Origin: Hymenobacter mucosus
Lineage (GTDB): Bacteria; Bacteroidota; Bacteroidia; Cytophagales; Hymenobacteraceae
DNA length: 64,000 nucleotides
Reading direction: 5' to 3'
NCBI RefSeq assembly: GCF_900188255.1
Contig: NZ_FZNS01000005.1
Span: 310,001-374,000 of the forward strand
The position numbers and the translations under genes are program-made. Shown here one piece after another: positions 25,227 to 34,523 of this stretch; the first letter of the stretch is position 1, and each line of letters begins with the position of its first letter. The notes under the pieces were generated by a model. That model worked only from the letters and a program-made list of their open reading frames with translations, was not told the DNA's origin and did not search any database.

Positions 25227-26042
25227 TTATACTCTTTTACTGAAAACCCACCACCCCATTGAAGTTAGCGCCCAAATGAAGAACATGCCAATGAAGCAAA
25301 TTGCGACGACTGCTTGATGTGGCATAAAAAAATCGTCGAAGTCTGAGTTGGGATATATTCTATTGCAGATGCTAAAGATCAAGGTAGAAAAAATAGCTAC
25401 AAAGAATATGGTGTTGTATAATAATGAAATTAATCTTCTGCCAATTAAATTAGAATTATTGCTCCACTTGTATCTAAAATATATTTTGTCTTCTTCATAA
25501 ATTGACATAGAAGTATGTTTTATTATAATAATAAATAAAAATAGCCAAGCTATAAAGAATAGTAATCCGATAACCATTCGACCAAAATTCCTGTCTAATA
25601 CCCTTGATGTTAATAATTCATACTCTTGTTGTATATGTACTCCATAGAATTCAGGGATAGAAGTAAATTGGTTTTTGGGTAATATGTCATTAATAAAATT
25701 GGATTTTGATAAAAAGTATAAACATTCAAGATCTAGCCTTTGGTTAATACTTCTTGCTTTTCTTCTGTCTAGAGTAGAGCTGTACATGCCACCGGGCATT
25801 ATGATATTGGGCTCTAGCAAAGAGTTGATACTGTCTAAAACTACATTGGTAGTTAAAGTAGTGGTAGTTCCATACAAAGAAGGTAGCTCAAGACTGCTAG
25901 TGTGTGTTTGAATATAAGTGTACAATTCTTCTTCGTCAGTATTGATTTTTTTGGATACGTAATATCCATAAATACTATACAATAGGCTGCCGAAAGTGGC
26001 AATGAGTGCTATCAATGCTAAGGAGCGTACAAGTATTTTCAT
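25227..26042 (-). CDS. AT-rich hypothetical membrane protein
   Basis: A 271-residue protein with three likely membrane segments: the N-terminus (ALIALIATFGSLLYSIYGYY), near residue 160 (GLLFFIAWLFLFIIII) and a C-terminal pair (FVAIFSTLIFSI and AVVAICFIGMFFIWAL). Between the first two lies a soluble domain of about 120 residues. The gene is visibly AT-rich and uses codons such as ATA, TTA and AAT that are rare in its neighbours, so it may have been acquired. I do not recognise a family. Confidence 0.75.
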   Translation of the reverse strand: MKILVRSLALIALIATFGSLLYSIYGYYVSKKINTDEEELYTYIQTHTSSLELPSLYGTTTTLTTNVVLDSINSLLEPNIIMPGGMYSSTLDRRKARSINQRLDLECLYFLSKSNFINDILPKNQFTSIPEFYGVHIQQEYELLTSRVLDRNFGRMVIGLLFFIAWLFLFIIIIKHTSMSIYEEDKIYFRYKWSNNSNLIGRRLISLLYNTIFFVAIFSTLIFSICNRIYPNSDFDDFFMPHQAVVAICFIGMFFIWALTSMGWWVFSKRV

Positions 26043-26104
26043 ATGGTTGGGCTTGAGGTGGTAAAGTTAAAGAAGCTGATACATCGTACAGCTACTAAAC
26101 CTCC

Positions 26105-27916
26105 TCACGCCACCGTGTCGCCTACCTCGTCCCCGTCATCCACCAGCACGCGGGCCAGCTTCTCGATATTGAGACTGCGGGCGGAGGCGTCGAAGATTTC
26201 GCGGTAGGTGCCGCGCAGGTCGTAGAGCTGCTCGTGGGTGCCGCTTTCCACCATGCGGCCCTGTTTCATCACGTAAATGCAGTCGGAGTCCACAATCTGG
26301 GCGAGGCTGTGGGAGATGATGACTACCGTGCGGCCCTGCTTGATGGCGTCGAGGGAGTTCTTGATTTGCTCGGTGGCAATGGCATCAAGGGAAGCGGTAG
26401 GCTCATCGAGGAAGATAATGGGCGGATTTTTCAGGAATAGGCGGGCAATGGCAATGCGCTGCTGCTGCCCACCCGAGAGTTGCTGGGCGTCGGACTGGTA
26501 GCCTTTCGGCAGCTCCATAATCTGCTCGTGCAAGTAGGCTTGCTTTGCAGCTGCCTGTATTCGCTCCAAACTGGCGTCCATCACGCCGTAGCGGATATTC
26601 TCCTCGATGGTGCCCTTAAAAATGTGATTCTTCTGGAGCACCAGCCCAATTTGCTGGCGCAGGGCGTGGGTATCGTAGTCGGCTAGGGGCCTGCCATCGA
26701 GCAGCATCTTACCGTGGTCGGGGGCGTAGAACTTGCAGAGTAGGTTGATGATGGTGCTCTTACCAGCTCCGCTCAGGCCCACTAGGGCAGTAGTTTTGCC
26801 GGCTTCGATGGTCAGGCAAACGTCGTGCAGGGCTTGGGTACCGCTCGGGTAAGTGAAGTCTACGTTGCAGATGTCGAAGGTGCCGCGGAGGTGGTCGGGC
26901 TTGAGCGGGCCAGTTGGCTCCTTGGCATCGGCCGCATCAAGAATGTCAAAGAAGCCCTCGGAGTAGGTGAGGGCGTCGTTCATTTCATCGTAGATGCGGT
27001 GCAACTGCCGGATGGGCGCCGACACGTTATTGAACAGTAGAATGTGAAACATGATGGCCCCAATGGAAATCTGCCGGTCTAGCACCAAATAGGCCGTTAG
27101 GATAATAATAAGTACTACCCCAATCTGCTCAGTAAATGTCTTAAGCCCGTCGTACAGGAAATTGGTTTTGCGGGTTTGAAGTTGAGCTTCCTGTAGGTTT
27201 TGCTGAGTCTGGGCCTGCTTCTGTTCCTCGTAGTCTTCGCGCACAAAGCTCTTGATGACCACGGCCGAGTCGATGAGATTGACGAGGCCCTGGCTGCGGG
27301 CTTCGCGCAGGCCGCGCAACGCCCGACGGGTGCCGTTCAGCTTATCTGCCTGGCGGTAGCTCAGCCAGAAGTATCCTGGTAGCACCGCTACGGCTACTAG
27401 CCCCACGTACACGTTAGCCGTGAACATGACCACCAGCGCCACAATGGAGTTGGCAAACAGCGGCAGGATGTCAATGAAGAAGTTCTGCACCAGCTTCATT
27501 AGGCTCTCCACGCCCCGGTCAATGCGGGTTTGGAGCTTGCCGGTTTGGTTGCCGCTATCGGAGTAAAAGCCGAGCTGGTAGCTGAGTACCTTGTGCACAG
27601 CATCTCGAATGAGAGTGCTGGACACATTGATGCGAATTTTCTCCCCGTAGAACTTCTGGCCGAACTGAATAAACGTGTTAATGATTTCCTTACCTAGCAG
27701 CAGCCCGCTCACCAGTAGCAGCATGGGCAGGCCCGCCGCCAAAGTAGCATCTCGGTTGAGTAGGCCCTGTACCGTATCCACAGTGTAGCGCAGCACAAAC
27801 GGGTTTACCTGGGCTGCCAACGAACCTACCAGCGTGAGCAGCAGGGTGGCAATAACCAGCCCCCGATAAGGGCGTACGTACGGAATTAGGCGCTTGATAA
27901 TTTCCCAGAGGCTCAT
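26105..27916 (-). CDS. ABC transporter, fused permease and ATPase (exporter type)
   Basis: A 603-residue half-transporter of the MsbA/multidrug type. The six-helix membrane domain spans about residues 15-310. The nucleotide-binding domain has Walker A GLSGAGKST, the signature LSGGQQQR, Walker B IIFLDEPTA and the switch His in IISHSLAQ. Two copies would form the transporter. The C-terminal extension (KLARVLVDDGDEVGDTVA) is acidic. No partner half or accessory protein is adjacent. The substrate is not predictable; lipids, drugs and peptides are all possible. Confidence 0.9.
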   Translation of the reverse strand: MSLWEIIKRLIPYVRPYRGLVIATLLLTLVGSLAAQVNPFVLRYTVDTVQGLLNRDATLAAGLPMLLLVSGLLLGKEIINTFIQFGQKFYGEKIRINVSSTLIRDAVHKVLSYQLGFYSDSGNQTGKLQTRIDRGVESLMKLVQNFFIDILPLFANSIVALVVMFTANVYVGLVAVAVLPGYFWLSYRQADKLNGTRRALRGLREARSQGLVNLIDSAVVIKSFVREDYEEQKQAQTQQNLQEAQLQTRKTNFLYDGLKTFTEQIGVVLIIILTAYLVLDRQISIGAIMFHILLFNNVSAPIRQLHRIYDEMNDALTYSEGFFDILDAADAKEPTGPLKPDHLRGTFDICNVDFTYPSGTQALHDVCLTIEAGKTTALVGLSGAGKSTIINLLCKFYAPDHGKMLLDGRPLADYDTHALRQQIGLVLQKNHIFKGTIEENIRYGVMDASLERIQAAAKQAYLHEQIMELPKGYQSDAQQLSGGQQQRIAIARLFLKNPPIIFLDEPTASLDAIATEQIKNSLDAIKQGRTVVIISHSLAQIVDSDCIYVMKQGRMVESGTHEQLYDLRGTYREIFDASARSLNIEKLARVLVDDGDEVGDTVA

Positions 27917-28083
27917 GCAGAATCGGCTAGGTACAGAGTAGCCGGTTAGACGAGCTTTCGGGAGACGGGGTTATCTGGGTGGGGTAGCGCCCGTAAGCAC
28001 TATCTCACCCTACGTACTGGCACGAATGCAACCCACCGGACAGCTATCCAACGCGCATAGCTGCTTTCCTATAGCTAGCTACT

Positions 28084-29283
28084 TTAAACAGCGTGTTGTA
28101 GCACTGGGATAGGGGCCGCAACGGGTTGGCGCTTGGTCATAAATGGCTTTTCGCAGAGGACAAAGAAAACATAGGACACCGCAAGAATTACGAGGAGGCC
28201 GGCGGAGCTAAGCACTACGAAGTTCATGAATGGACTCAAGTGCAAGGGCACTAAAACGTACTGCCACAGAACTTGCAGCAGCGGAGCATGAATTAGATAC
28301 AAGCTGTACCCAAATTTGCCAATTGACACTAAGGGTTTCCAGTTTAAAATCGTTTTCATTCCAGTGTAGCGGCCGTTTTCAGTGCGCCGAACCATATCAC
28401 ACAGAATGAGCAGGCAGACGCCCCATACGCCCGCAGCTACATCCAGCAGCTGCCACGGAATGCTTGGTATATAGTGCTCACGGGCCGTGGAAAGCGCGAA
28501 TAGAAGCACGGTAGACAGCACTAAGCCACTGGTCCAGTGGCCGATTTTCCAACGGGAGAAAAAGCCAGTCTTGGAAAAGGAAATATCGGCACCCAACATT
28601 CCCAAGGTAAAGAGCAGCAAATAATGCGGCACAACGCCCCCTGGGGTATTATTCACCAGGGGATATACTTGGTGCATATACTTGAGCGCAGCCAGCAAGA
28701 AGATAACGGTGGTTGCAACAACTAATATGGCTCGCCCGGGGCTGGTTTTTCGCCACAAAAACAGGATGAGCGGGAAAGTGAAGTAAATTCTCCACTCTAC
28801 TGATATTGACCAGAATGCATGATTTATTTTACCGCCCGTGCTCGTGAGTACATCCTGAATTAAAAGCAGATGCGTTACTAAATCCAACTGGTTGACGGGG
28901 ATACTTTTGTCCCAATGCGTGCCGGTTTCCTCGCCAATAAGAAATGATATCAGCAGTAGGGAAAGCGCCATGGCGAGATAATACGGCGGTAGTATTCGCC
29001 TAGCCCGTTTTTGGAAGAACTGCAAAACCCCTCCCGGTAGCGTATAATTTGATCGGATAACGGGTAGCATCAAACAGTACCCTGATAGCACGATAAAGAA
29101 GTTGACCGGATAATGGCCATTCTGAAACATACCCAGTAAAAGCTTTTGGGCCGTGTTCAGGTGATAATCGCCAAAATCTATTTGTAGTAGTGCATGATGT
29201 GCCACCACAAATATGGCTGCCAATGCGCGTAGGCTGTCTAGGTACAGCAATTGAATTTTTCCAGGCGTATAGGTTCCCTTCAT
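28084..29283 (-). CDS. Acyltransferase family 3 membrane protein
   Basis: A multi-pass membrane acyltransferase (OafA/YrhL type) of 399 residues that would O-acylate a surface sugar or lipid. The family motif appears as LDSLRALAAIFVVAHHALLQI, with the conserved His pair in helix 1. The first cytoplasmic loop has the FFQKRARRILPPYYLAM segment. About ten hydrophobic helices follow. No separate SGNH domain is attached. It stands alone between long non-coding stretches, so its acceptor is unknown. Confidence 0.88.
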   Translation of the reverse strand: MKGTYTPGKIQLLYLDSLRALAAIFVVAHHALLQIDFGDYHLNTAQKLLLGMFQNGHYPVNFFIVLSGYCLMLPVIRSNYTLPGGVLQFFQKRARRILPPYYLAMALSLLLISFLIGEETGTHWDKSIPVNQLDLVTHLLLIQDVLTSTGGKINHAFWSISVEWRIYFTFPLILFLWRKTSPGRAILVVATTVIFLLAALKYMHQVYPLVNNTPGGVVPHYLLLFTLGMLGADISFSKTGFFSRWKIGHWTSGLVLSTVLLFALSTAREHYIPSIPWQLLDVAAGVWGVCLLILCDMVRRTENGRYTGMKTILNWKPLVSIGKFGYSLYLIHAPLLQVLWQYVLVPLHLSPFMNFVVLSSAGLLVILAVSYVFFVLCEKPFMTKRQPVAAPIPVLQHAV

Positions 29284-29815
29284 AGTATGTGCTTTATGCT
29301 TGTGTATGATGTGTGCAGCACGAATAGAAAAAAGACGGCTTTCGCATTCTGATAAGGTTCAGGCGGTAGCGAAGGCAATACAGTATCCTTCGCATTGCTC
29401 ATCGGCAAAGGCTAGCGGGTAGTAGGCAAACTGATTCGGGGTTAATTATGGTACAATTAAAGTAATTAATTATACATATAGAAGTATTTCGCTGTTCTGA
29501 TTGCCAAAAAATTATGAAAACCTTACTCAGACTAATGTACACGCAGAATGCAGCATTGGCGAAAGAATGGACGTAACGGCTACTGGCCGTTTGTCAACGC
29601 CGAAACAAACCACATCTCACTGATACGCATGTGTATAACAGCGTGCCTAAAGGCCTCAGCCGCACGGGGCCTTTAGGGCCGCAACCCCATAGCTGCGAGC
29701 ATACCAGTAGCCGGTAGCGTGCCGGGGGCACCTACAGAGCAGAAGTAGACTGCATCTTTCCGATGCATGCCAGCCTATTAGGTTGTTGCGTGTTGGAACT
29801 AGCGTGCGTACCGAA
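29284..29815. other. Intergenic stretch upstream of the acyltransferase
   Basis: A 532-base stretch. The part at about 29440-29510 is AT-rich and contains TTAATTA repeats, probably part of the acyltransferase promoter region. A 10-bp hairpin (CCTAAAGGCC, 29646-29655, with GGCCTTTAGG, 29668-29677) could end the minus-strand hydrolase message. I see no coding frame. Confidence 0.5.
29646..29677. terminator. Hairpin downstream of the minus-strand hydrolase
   Basis: A 10-bp perfect stem with a 12-base loop, 139 bases past the stop at 29816. There is no run of T, so termination is only possible. Confidence 0.4.
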
Positions 29816-30784
29816 TTACCCTTTCCGCTCGGTCTTCTTCAAAAACTTGATCAGGGCCGGGAAATAATGCTGCGGGTCGTCCCACATGGCGTAGTGCGAG
29901 CCTTCTGGGCAGATGTACTTCTGGCAGTTCGGAATGTGGCGCTGCATGTAAGCAATATCTTCCGTGGGCACGAAGTCATAGGTCGAGCCAATAACCAGGG
30001 TGGGGATTGTGATGGAAGTCAGGCGGTCGGAGAAATCCCAAGCAACCATTGTGGGCAGTATATAGCCTGCGTATTTCCGGATGATGTGCGCTTGGCTGCG
30101 CGTAAAGGTGGCCGGTTCCGGGGTTAGGCGCATCATGTGTAGCTGCCGAAATTCCGCCTGCACGGCCGGGGTGATAAACGTAGACAGCGTTTTCAGGCCC
30201 ATTGTGTCGAGGCCCACTACAGTTTTGCCTTCCTTCGCCGCATGTCGTCGAATAATGTTGGCGTACAGCTGGTAGCGGTGCTTGTTGAACACGGTGGCTT
30301 TGTAGCCAATATCGGAGGTGATAAGACCTTTGAGGTGCTGGGGATATTTGGCGGCGTATTCCAAAGCTAGCATTCCACCCCAGGAATGCCCCAGAAGGTA
30401 AAAATTCTCCAGCCCCAGGCCCCGACGCACTTGCTCTACCTCTTCCACAAAGCGGGGAATATTCCAGACGTCTTTGTCTTCCGTCTTGTCGGAATGGTAG
30501 GAGTTGAGTTGGTCGTAGTAATAGATTTCAACGCCTTCCTTAGCTAAGTGCTCTGGGAAGTTCTCGAAATACTCATGGGTGTTGCCGGGGCCGCCATGCA
30601 GCAGCAGCAGCTTTATGTGGCCCTGGCCGATCTTCTGCGTCCACACGTTGTACTTGCCATCCACCCGAATCATCTGCACCCCTGGGGCCGCCAGCTTGGC
30701 GGCATAGCTACTATCGGTAGTTTGGGCAACGGACCAGAAGGAACCTAGAATAAAACAAGCAGATACAAGCAGGCGCAGTAGCAC
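29816..30784 (-). CDS. Alpha/beta hydrolase, proline iminopeptidase-like (S33 family), secreted
   Basis: A 322-residue hydrolase with signal peptide (LLRLLVSACFILGSFWSVAQ). The HGGPG oxyanion motif and the GHSWGG nucleophile elbow are those of prolyl aminopeptidases. The acid is in GSTYDFV and the His in EGSHYAMWDD. The start codon is GTG at 30784; no ATG upstream is in frame. It would trim N-terminal residues of peptides outside the cytoplasm, but related enzymes act on other amides and esters too. Confidence 0.85.
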   Translation of the reverse strand: MLLRLLVSACFILGSFWSVAQTTDSSYAAKLAAPGVQMIRVDGKYNVWTQKIGQGHIKLLLLHGGPGNTHEYFENFPEHLAKEGVEIYYYDQLNSYHSDKTEDKDVWNIPRFVEEVEQVRRGLGLENFYLLGHSWGGMLALEYAAKYPQHLKGLITSDIGYKATVFNKHRYQLYANIIRRHAAKEGKTVVGLDTMGLKTLSTFITPAVQAEFRQLHMMRLTPEPATFTRSQAHIIRKYAGYILPTMVAWDFSDRLTSITIPTLVIGSTYDFVPTEDIAYMQRHIPNCQKYICPEGSHYAMWDDPQHYFPALIKFLKKTERKG

Positions 30785-30964
30785 GACGGGCAGATCGTAA
30801 GAAGATGATGGGTAGCAGGCTAGGCATACCGCACCTAGCCCAGTAGGGTCCTAAGATGCGTAAAGTTTGGGGCTCCTGCTACTCCTCCCCGGATGCCAGG
30901 CCTAACGTTACCTTTCGCCTTCCGGTGAGGTAGCGCACGAGAAGCGCCCGGGCGTGTGCCGACC

Positions 30965-31768
30965 CTAACGGCTCCCATCTTCCAGCGCCGATTCTATAAC
31001 ATCCAGTGTTTCGCGGGGGGCGCTGATGTGGGGGCAGTGGCCTGATACGGGTAGGGTAACGAGAATAGCCCCCGGAATAGCTGCTTGCAAATACTCGCCG
31101 ACCTCCTGCGGGGCAATGATGTCCTCGGCGCACTGCACGAGCAGGCAAGGGGTGGTCAGGCGCGTGGCATCCAGTCGGTTATCAGATAGCAGGGTGACGC
31201 GTGCAAACTGTTTGGCAATAGCGGGGTCGTTCTGGCAGAAGCTATGCACCAGTTCCGCGGCCAGGGAAGCACGCTCGGGGTTGCCCATCAGAAAGGGCGC
31301 GAAGGACTCGGCCCAGCCAACGTAGTCGGTTTCCATGAAGGCCAGCAAGGAGTCAATATCGGCCCGGTCGAACCCGCCGTGGTAGCCGGCCTCGTTGAGG
31401 TAGCACGGCGACGGACAAATCAGGAGCAGCTGCTGGAAGCGGCTGGGCTCCTGAATAGCAGCTAGCATGCCAATAGTAGCGCCCACCGAATGCCCTACCA
31501 CGGTTACATCGGTTAGCCGCAGTGCCTCGCAAATCTCGAGTACATCTTGCGCGTACCCATTCAGCGAGGCGTATTTAGCAGGATCGTAGGCCGACGTATC
31601 CGAAAGACCCGCGCCAACGTGGTCGAAGAGCACCAGGTGAAACTGATCGGTGAGCGGGGGCAATATGTAGCGCCAGATGCTTTGGTCGCAGCCAAACCCG
31701 TTTATAAAAAGTAACGTCCGGGTTCCGTGGCCCAGCACATGCACATTGTTGCGTTTTAGCACGTTCAT
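30965..31768 (-). CDS. RsbQ-like alpha/beta hydrolase
   Basis: A 267-residue cytosolic hydrolase closely resembling Bacillus RsbQ, which with RsbP relays energy stress to sigma-B, and the plant receptors KAI2/D14. Shared landmarks are NVHVLGHGTRTLLF, INGFGCDQSIW, LFDHVGAGLSD, LNGYAQDVLEICEAL, GHSVGA (nucleophile Ser) and CPHISAP (His). The usual start is MNVLKRNNVH (ATG 31768); 23 codons further upstream look non-coding. There is no RsbP-like phosphatase beside it. In this phylum its partner is not known, so a role in stress signalling is only suggested by homology. Confidence 0.85.
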   Translation of the reverse strand: MNVLKRNNVHVLGHGTRTLLFINGFGCDQSIWRYILPPLTDQFHLVLFDHVGAGLSDTSAYDPAKYASLNGYAQDVLEICEALRLTDVTVVGHSVGATIGMLAAIQEPSRFQQLLLICPSPCYLNEAGYHGGFDRADIDSLLAFMETDYVGWAESFAPFLMGNPERASLAAELVHSFCQNDPAIAKQFARVTLLSDNRLDATRLTTPCLLVQCAEDIIAPQEVGEYLQAAIPGAILVTLPVSGHCPHISAPRETLDVIESALEDGSR

Positions 31769-32166
31769 GGGTGGGATAGAATAGTATTTGCTTAGAATAT
31801 TTAGAAATAATACTGGATAAATGCAAGTGTTTGTCATAAAGGGAAACGCCCTAACGAATAATGTTTTATAGGTGAAGTGATTAATAAATTACAAATCAAA
31901 ATGGGATGAGTTTACTTCAGGGTAGAGTTTCCATGAGAGCACAACCGTAGCATTTGCCCATGAAACTGTAAGAAGCAAAGTAGCAGGAACGGCAATTGCC
32001 AAGGGAGCTTGACTCAGTTGGTGGGGTAGGGCGCAGCAGCCCGCAAACGAACAAGATGTGGTTATGCGTTGGCGTCGTGAAGCCAAACGGGGAGGGCTGC
32101 CGTACACCAACGCACCGCACGACGGAGGAGCGGGAGAAGAACTGCCGGAGCTGCATACCCTTGTTT
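31769..32166. other. Intergenic stretch between divergent rsbQ-like and molybdenum hydroxylase genes
   Basis: A 398-base stretch. The first part is AT-rich (31770-31900) and likely holds promoters. The second part (32060-32125) has the short complementary words TGCGTTGG/CCAACGCA and GTCGTG/CACGAC, but no clean stem. TACCCTTG at 32156 is one base from a -7 box yet lies only 3 bases before the ATG. Confidence 0.45.
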
Positions 32167-34392
32167 ATGAAAGATACCCCTGTTACCGACCTCAGTATTG
32201 GCAAGCCCCTTAGCCGAGTTGATGCCCGTCAGAAAGTAATGGGGCAAGCCCTATACGCCGCCGAGCATGCGGTACCGGGCGTGGTGCACGGCGTACTTCT
32301 GACCAGTTCCATTGCCAAGGGCCGTATGCGCACGCTAGACACAAGTGCGGCGGAAAAGGCACCGGGCGTGCTAGCCATTCTTACCCACCGCAACTCACCT
32401 GGCGTGCCCGCCTACCAAGACACTAAAGCCAACAACAACCCCCGGCTAGAAGGGCAAGAGCTGCGCGTTTTCTACGACGACCAGATTCACTTCAGCAACC
32501 AGCCCGTAGCTCTGGCTATTGCCGATACCTTAGAGCATGCCCAGCACGCGGCCACGCTCGTGCGGGTGCAGTACGATGCCACACCACCCGAGACAAATTT
32601 GGCCGCTCACCGCAACCGCGGCCAGAAGCCCAAAAAGGCCGACGACTACCTGCGTGGCCAGGCCAATGCCTATCAGCAGGCCCCCGTGCGCGTGGAGCAG
32701 GAATACCGCACCCCCGTACAGGTACATAACCCCATGGAGCCGCATGCTGCCATTGCCCGTTGGGAAAGCTCCCAGAAACTCACAGTATACAATAAAACCC
32801 AAGCTCCGGCCCTAGCCAAACAAGATCTGCGGCGCATGTTTCAGCTACCCGAAGATGGGGTGCAGGTGCACTCGCCGTTCGTGGGTGGGGCTTTCGGGGG
32901 AGCTTCCCGCATTTGGCCCCAGGAGGTAGCCGCCATATTAGGAGCCAAGCTGGTGGGGCGACCGGTGAAAGTAGTGCTGCAACGCCAGCAGATGTTTAAC
33001 CTGGTAGGCTACCGGCCCCATTCGTTGCAAAAGGTAGGGCTGGGGGCCACCCCAGATGGGCAGCTCGTAGGCATCACACACGAAGCTTTTGGGCAAACGT
33101 CGCGCTACGAGGAGTTTGCCGAGCGCATTGTGGACCCTACCAAATCGGCCTACCGCAGCCCCAATCTCAACACTCGCTATCAATTAGTGCCCCTGGACCT
33201 AAGTACCCCCGCCTGGACGCGCGGCCCCGGCGAATCAAGCGGCTCTTTCGCCTTGGAATCGGCCATGGATGAGCTGGCGTACGCGCTCAATATGGATCCG
33301 CTGGCGCTTCGGTTGCAGAACTTCGCTTCCGTAGACCCGGTAGGTGACAAGCCCTGGTCGAGCAACTACTTGCGGGCGTGTTATGAACAAGGAGCCGCCC
33401 GGTTTGGATGGAGCAAGCGCCCGGCCCAGCCCCGTGCCACTCGCGACGGGGAGTGGCTGGTAGGCTGGGGAATGAGTATGGGCATCTATAAAGCCGAACG
33501 AAGCAAAGCAAGCGCCCGGGCCCAGCTTTTCGCCGATGGCCGCTTGGTAGTTCAGAGCGCTACCGCCGATGTTGGTCCGGGTACGGCCACCATTATGAGC
33601 CAAATTGCGGCCGATGCTAGTGGTATCCCGGTGGAGAATATACGCTTCGAGTTAGGTGATTCTTCCCTGCCGCCCGCCCCCGGACAATTTGGGTCGCACA
33701 CGGCTGCCTCGGTAGGATCGGCGGTGCATGCCGTATGTACTGCCTTGCGCCAGCAGTTGCTGGAACTGGCGCTGCGGGCTCCCGAGTGGGCCAAGCGCCA
33801 GCTAACGGCCCCGGAAGTAGTGGCCGAAACGGGCGGCTTTCGCCAAGCGCGCCACCCGAAAAACCACCTGACTTACGCCGCTATTTTGCGCCAGCACAAC
33901 CTAATGGGCCTTGATCTTACCCGCGACGCCGATAAAGGGCCGGAGCAGGAAAAGTATTCTGGGAAGTCCTTCTGCGCCAACTTTGTGGAGGTGCGGGTGC
34001 ACGAGAATACCGGGGCAGTGCGCGTGAGTCGGGTAGTATCGGCTTTGGATGTAGGACGGGTGCTCAACCACAAAACGGCCCGCAGCCAGGTATATGGTTC
34101 CGTAGTATGGGGCGTTGGAATGGCCTTGATGGAGGACGCACGCATGGACCACCGCTATGGCCGTTTCGTGAACAACCAACTGGCCGAGTACCACGTGCCG
34201 GTCTGCGCAGATATTCCACCCATTGAGGTAGTATTCGTGGACGAACCCGACCAGCATCTTGACCCCATGGGAGCCAAAGGCATGGGCGAAATAGGCCTTA
34301 TTGGTTTTACCGCCGCCATTGCCAATGCGGTATATCACGCCACCGGCAAACGTATTCGGGAGTTGCCCATCACCCCCGATAAGTTACTGTAA
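32167..34392 (+). CDS. Xanthine dehydrogenase-family molybdopterin-binding subunit
   Basis: The large Mo-cofactor subunit of a hydroxylase of the xanthine oxidase family, 741 residues. The cofactor loops are PFVGGAFGGASR, RGPGESSGSFALESAMD and ADVGPGTATIMSQIAADA. The catalytic Glu lies in GAKGMGEIGL near the C-terminus. It resembles PaoC-type aldehyde oxidoreductases. The frame extends 57 codons upstream of the ATG at 32167, but that part does not look like protein of this family. The usual FeS and FAD subunits are not next to it, so either they lie elsewhere or the enzyme works with another partner. No Tat signal is seen. Confidence 0.88.
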   Translation: MKDTPVTDLSIGKPLSRVDARQKVMGQALYAAEHAVPGVVHGVLLTSSIAKGRMRTLDTSAAEKAPGVLAILTHRNSPGVPAYQDTKANNNPRLEGQELRVFYDDQIHFSNQPVALAIADTLEHAQHAATLVRVQYDATPPETNLAAHRNRGQKPKKADDYLRGQANAYQQAPVRVEQEYRTPVQVHNPMEPHAAIARWESSQKLTVYNKTQAPALAKQDLRRMFQLPEDGVQVHSPFVGGAFGGASRIWPQEVAAILGAKLVGRPVKVVLQRQQMFNLVGYRPHSLQKVGLGATPDGQLVGITHEAFGQTSRYEEFAERIVDPTKSAYRSPNLNTRYQLVPLDLSTPAWTRGPGESSGSFALESAMDELAYALNMDPLALRLQNFASVDPVGDKPWSSNYLRACYEQGAARFGWSKRPAQPRATRDGEWLVGWGMSMGIYKAERSKASARAQLFADGRLVVQSATADVGPGTATIMSQIAADASGIPVENIRFELGDSSLPPAPGQFGSHTAASVGSAVHAVCTALRQQLLELALRAPEWAKRQLTAPEVVAETGGFRQARHPKNHLTYAAILRQHNLMGLDLTRDADKGPEQEKYSGKSFCANFVEVRVHENTGAVRVSRVVSALDVGRVLNHKTARSQVYGSVVWGVGMALMEDARMDHRYGRFVNNQLAEYHVPVCADIPPIEVVFVDEPDQHLDPMGAKGMGEIGLIGFTAAIANAVYHATGKRIRELPITPDKLL

Positions 34393-34455
34393 GGAAGCTT
34401 TTGGTAGCAAGCACGCGAGGCTTACAATAGGTCTGCGCCCACTGAGCAGTGGCCC

Positions 34456-34509
34456 TACCACACAACGGGGCGGTAGTGACCATGTCACTACCGCCCCGTT
34501 GTGTGGTGG
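34456..34509. terminator. Very long bidirectional terminator hairpin
   Basis: A perfect 24-bp stem (34457-34480 with 34484-34507), extended by a G-T pair, has the 3-base loop CAT. It lies between the convergent hydroxylase gene and susD. Confidence 0.85.
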
Positions 34510-34523
34510 CTGCAAGCAGCGTC

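Noticed and set aside
32060..32125. Crossed complementary words (TGCGTTGG/CCAACGCA and GTCGTG/CACGAC) that could form a pseudoknot leader ahead of the molybdenum hydroxylase
   Set aside because: Only 8 and 6 pairs with no resemblance to the Mo-cofactor riboswitch; chance occurrence is likely.
31996..32166. An extended N-terminus of the molybdenum hydroxylase from ATG 31996
   Set aside because: The 57 extra residues do not match the family, and the conserved part begins at ATG 32167.
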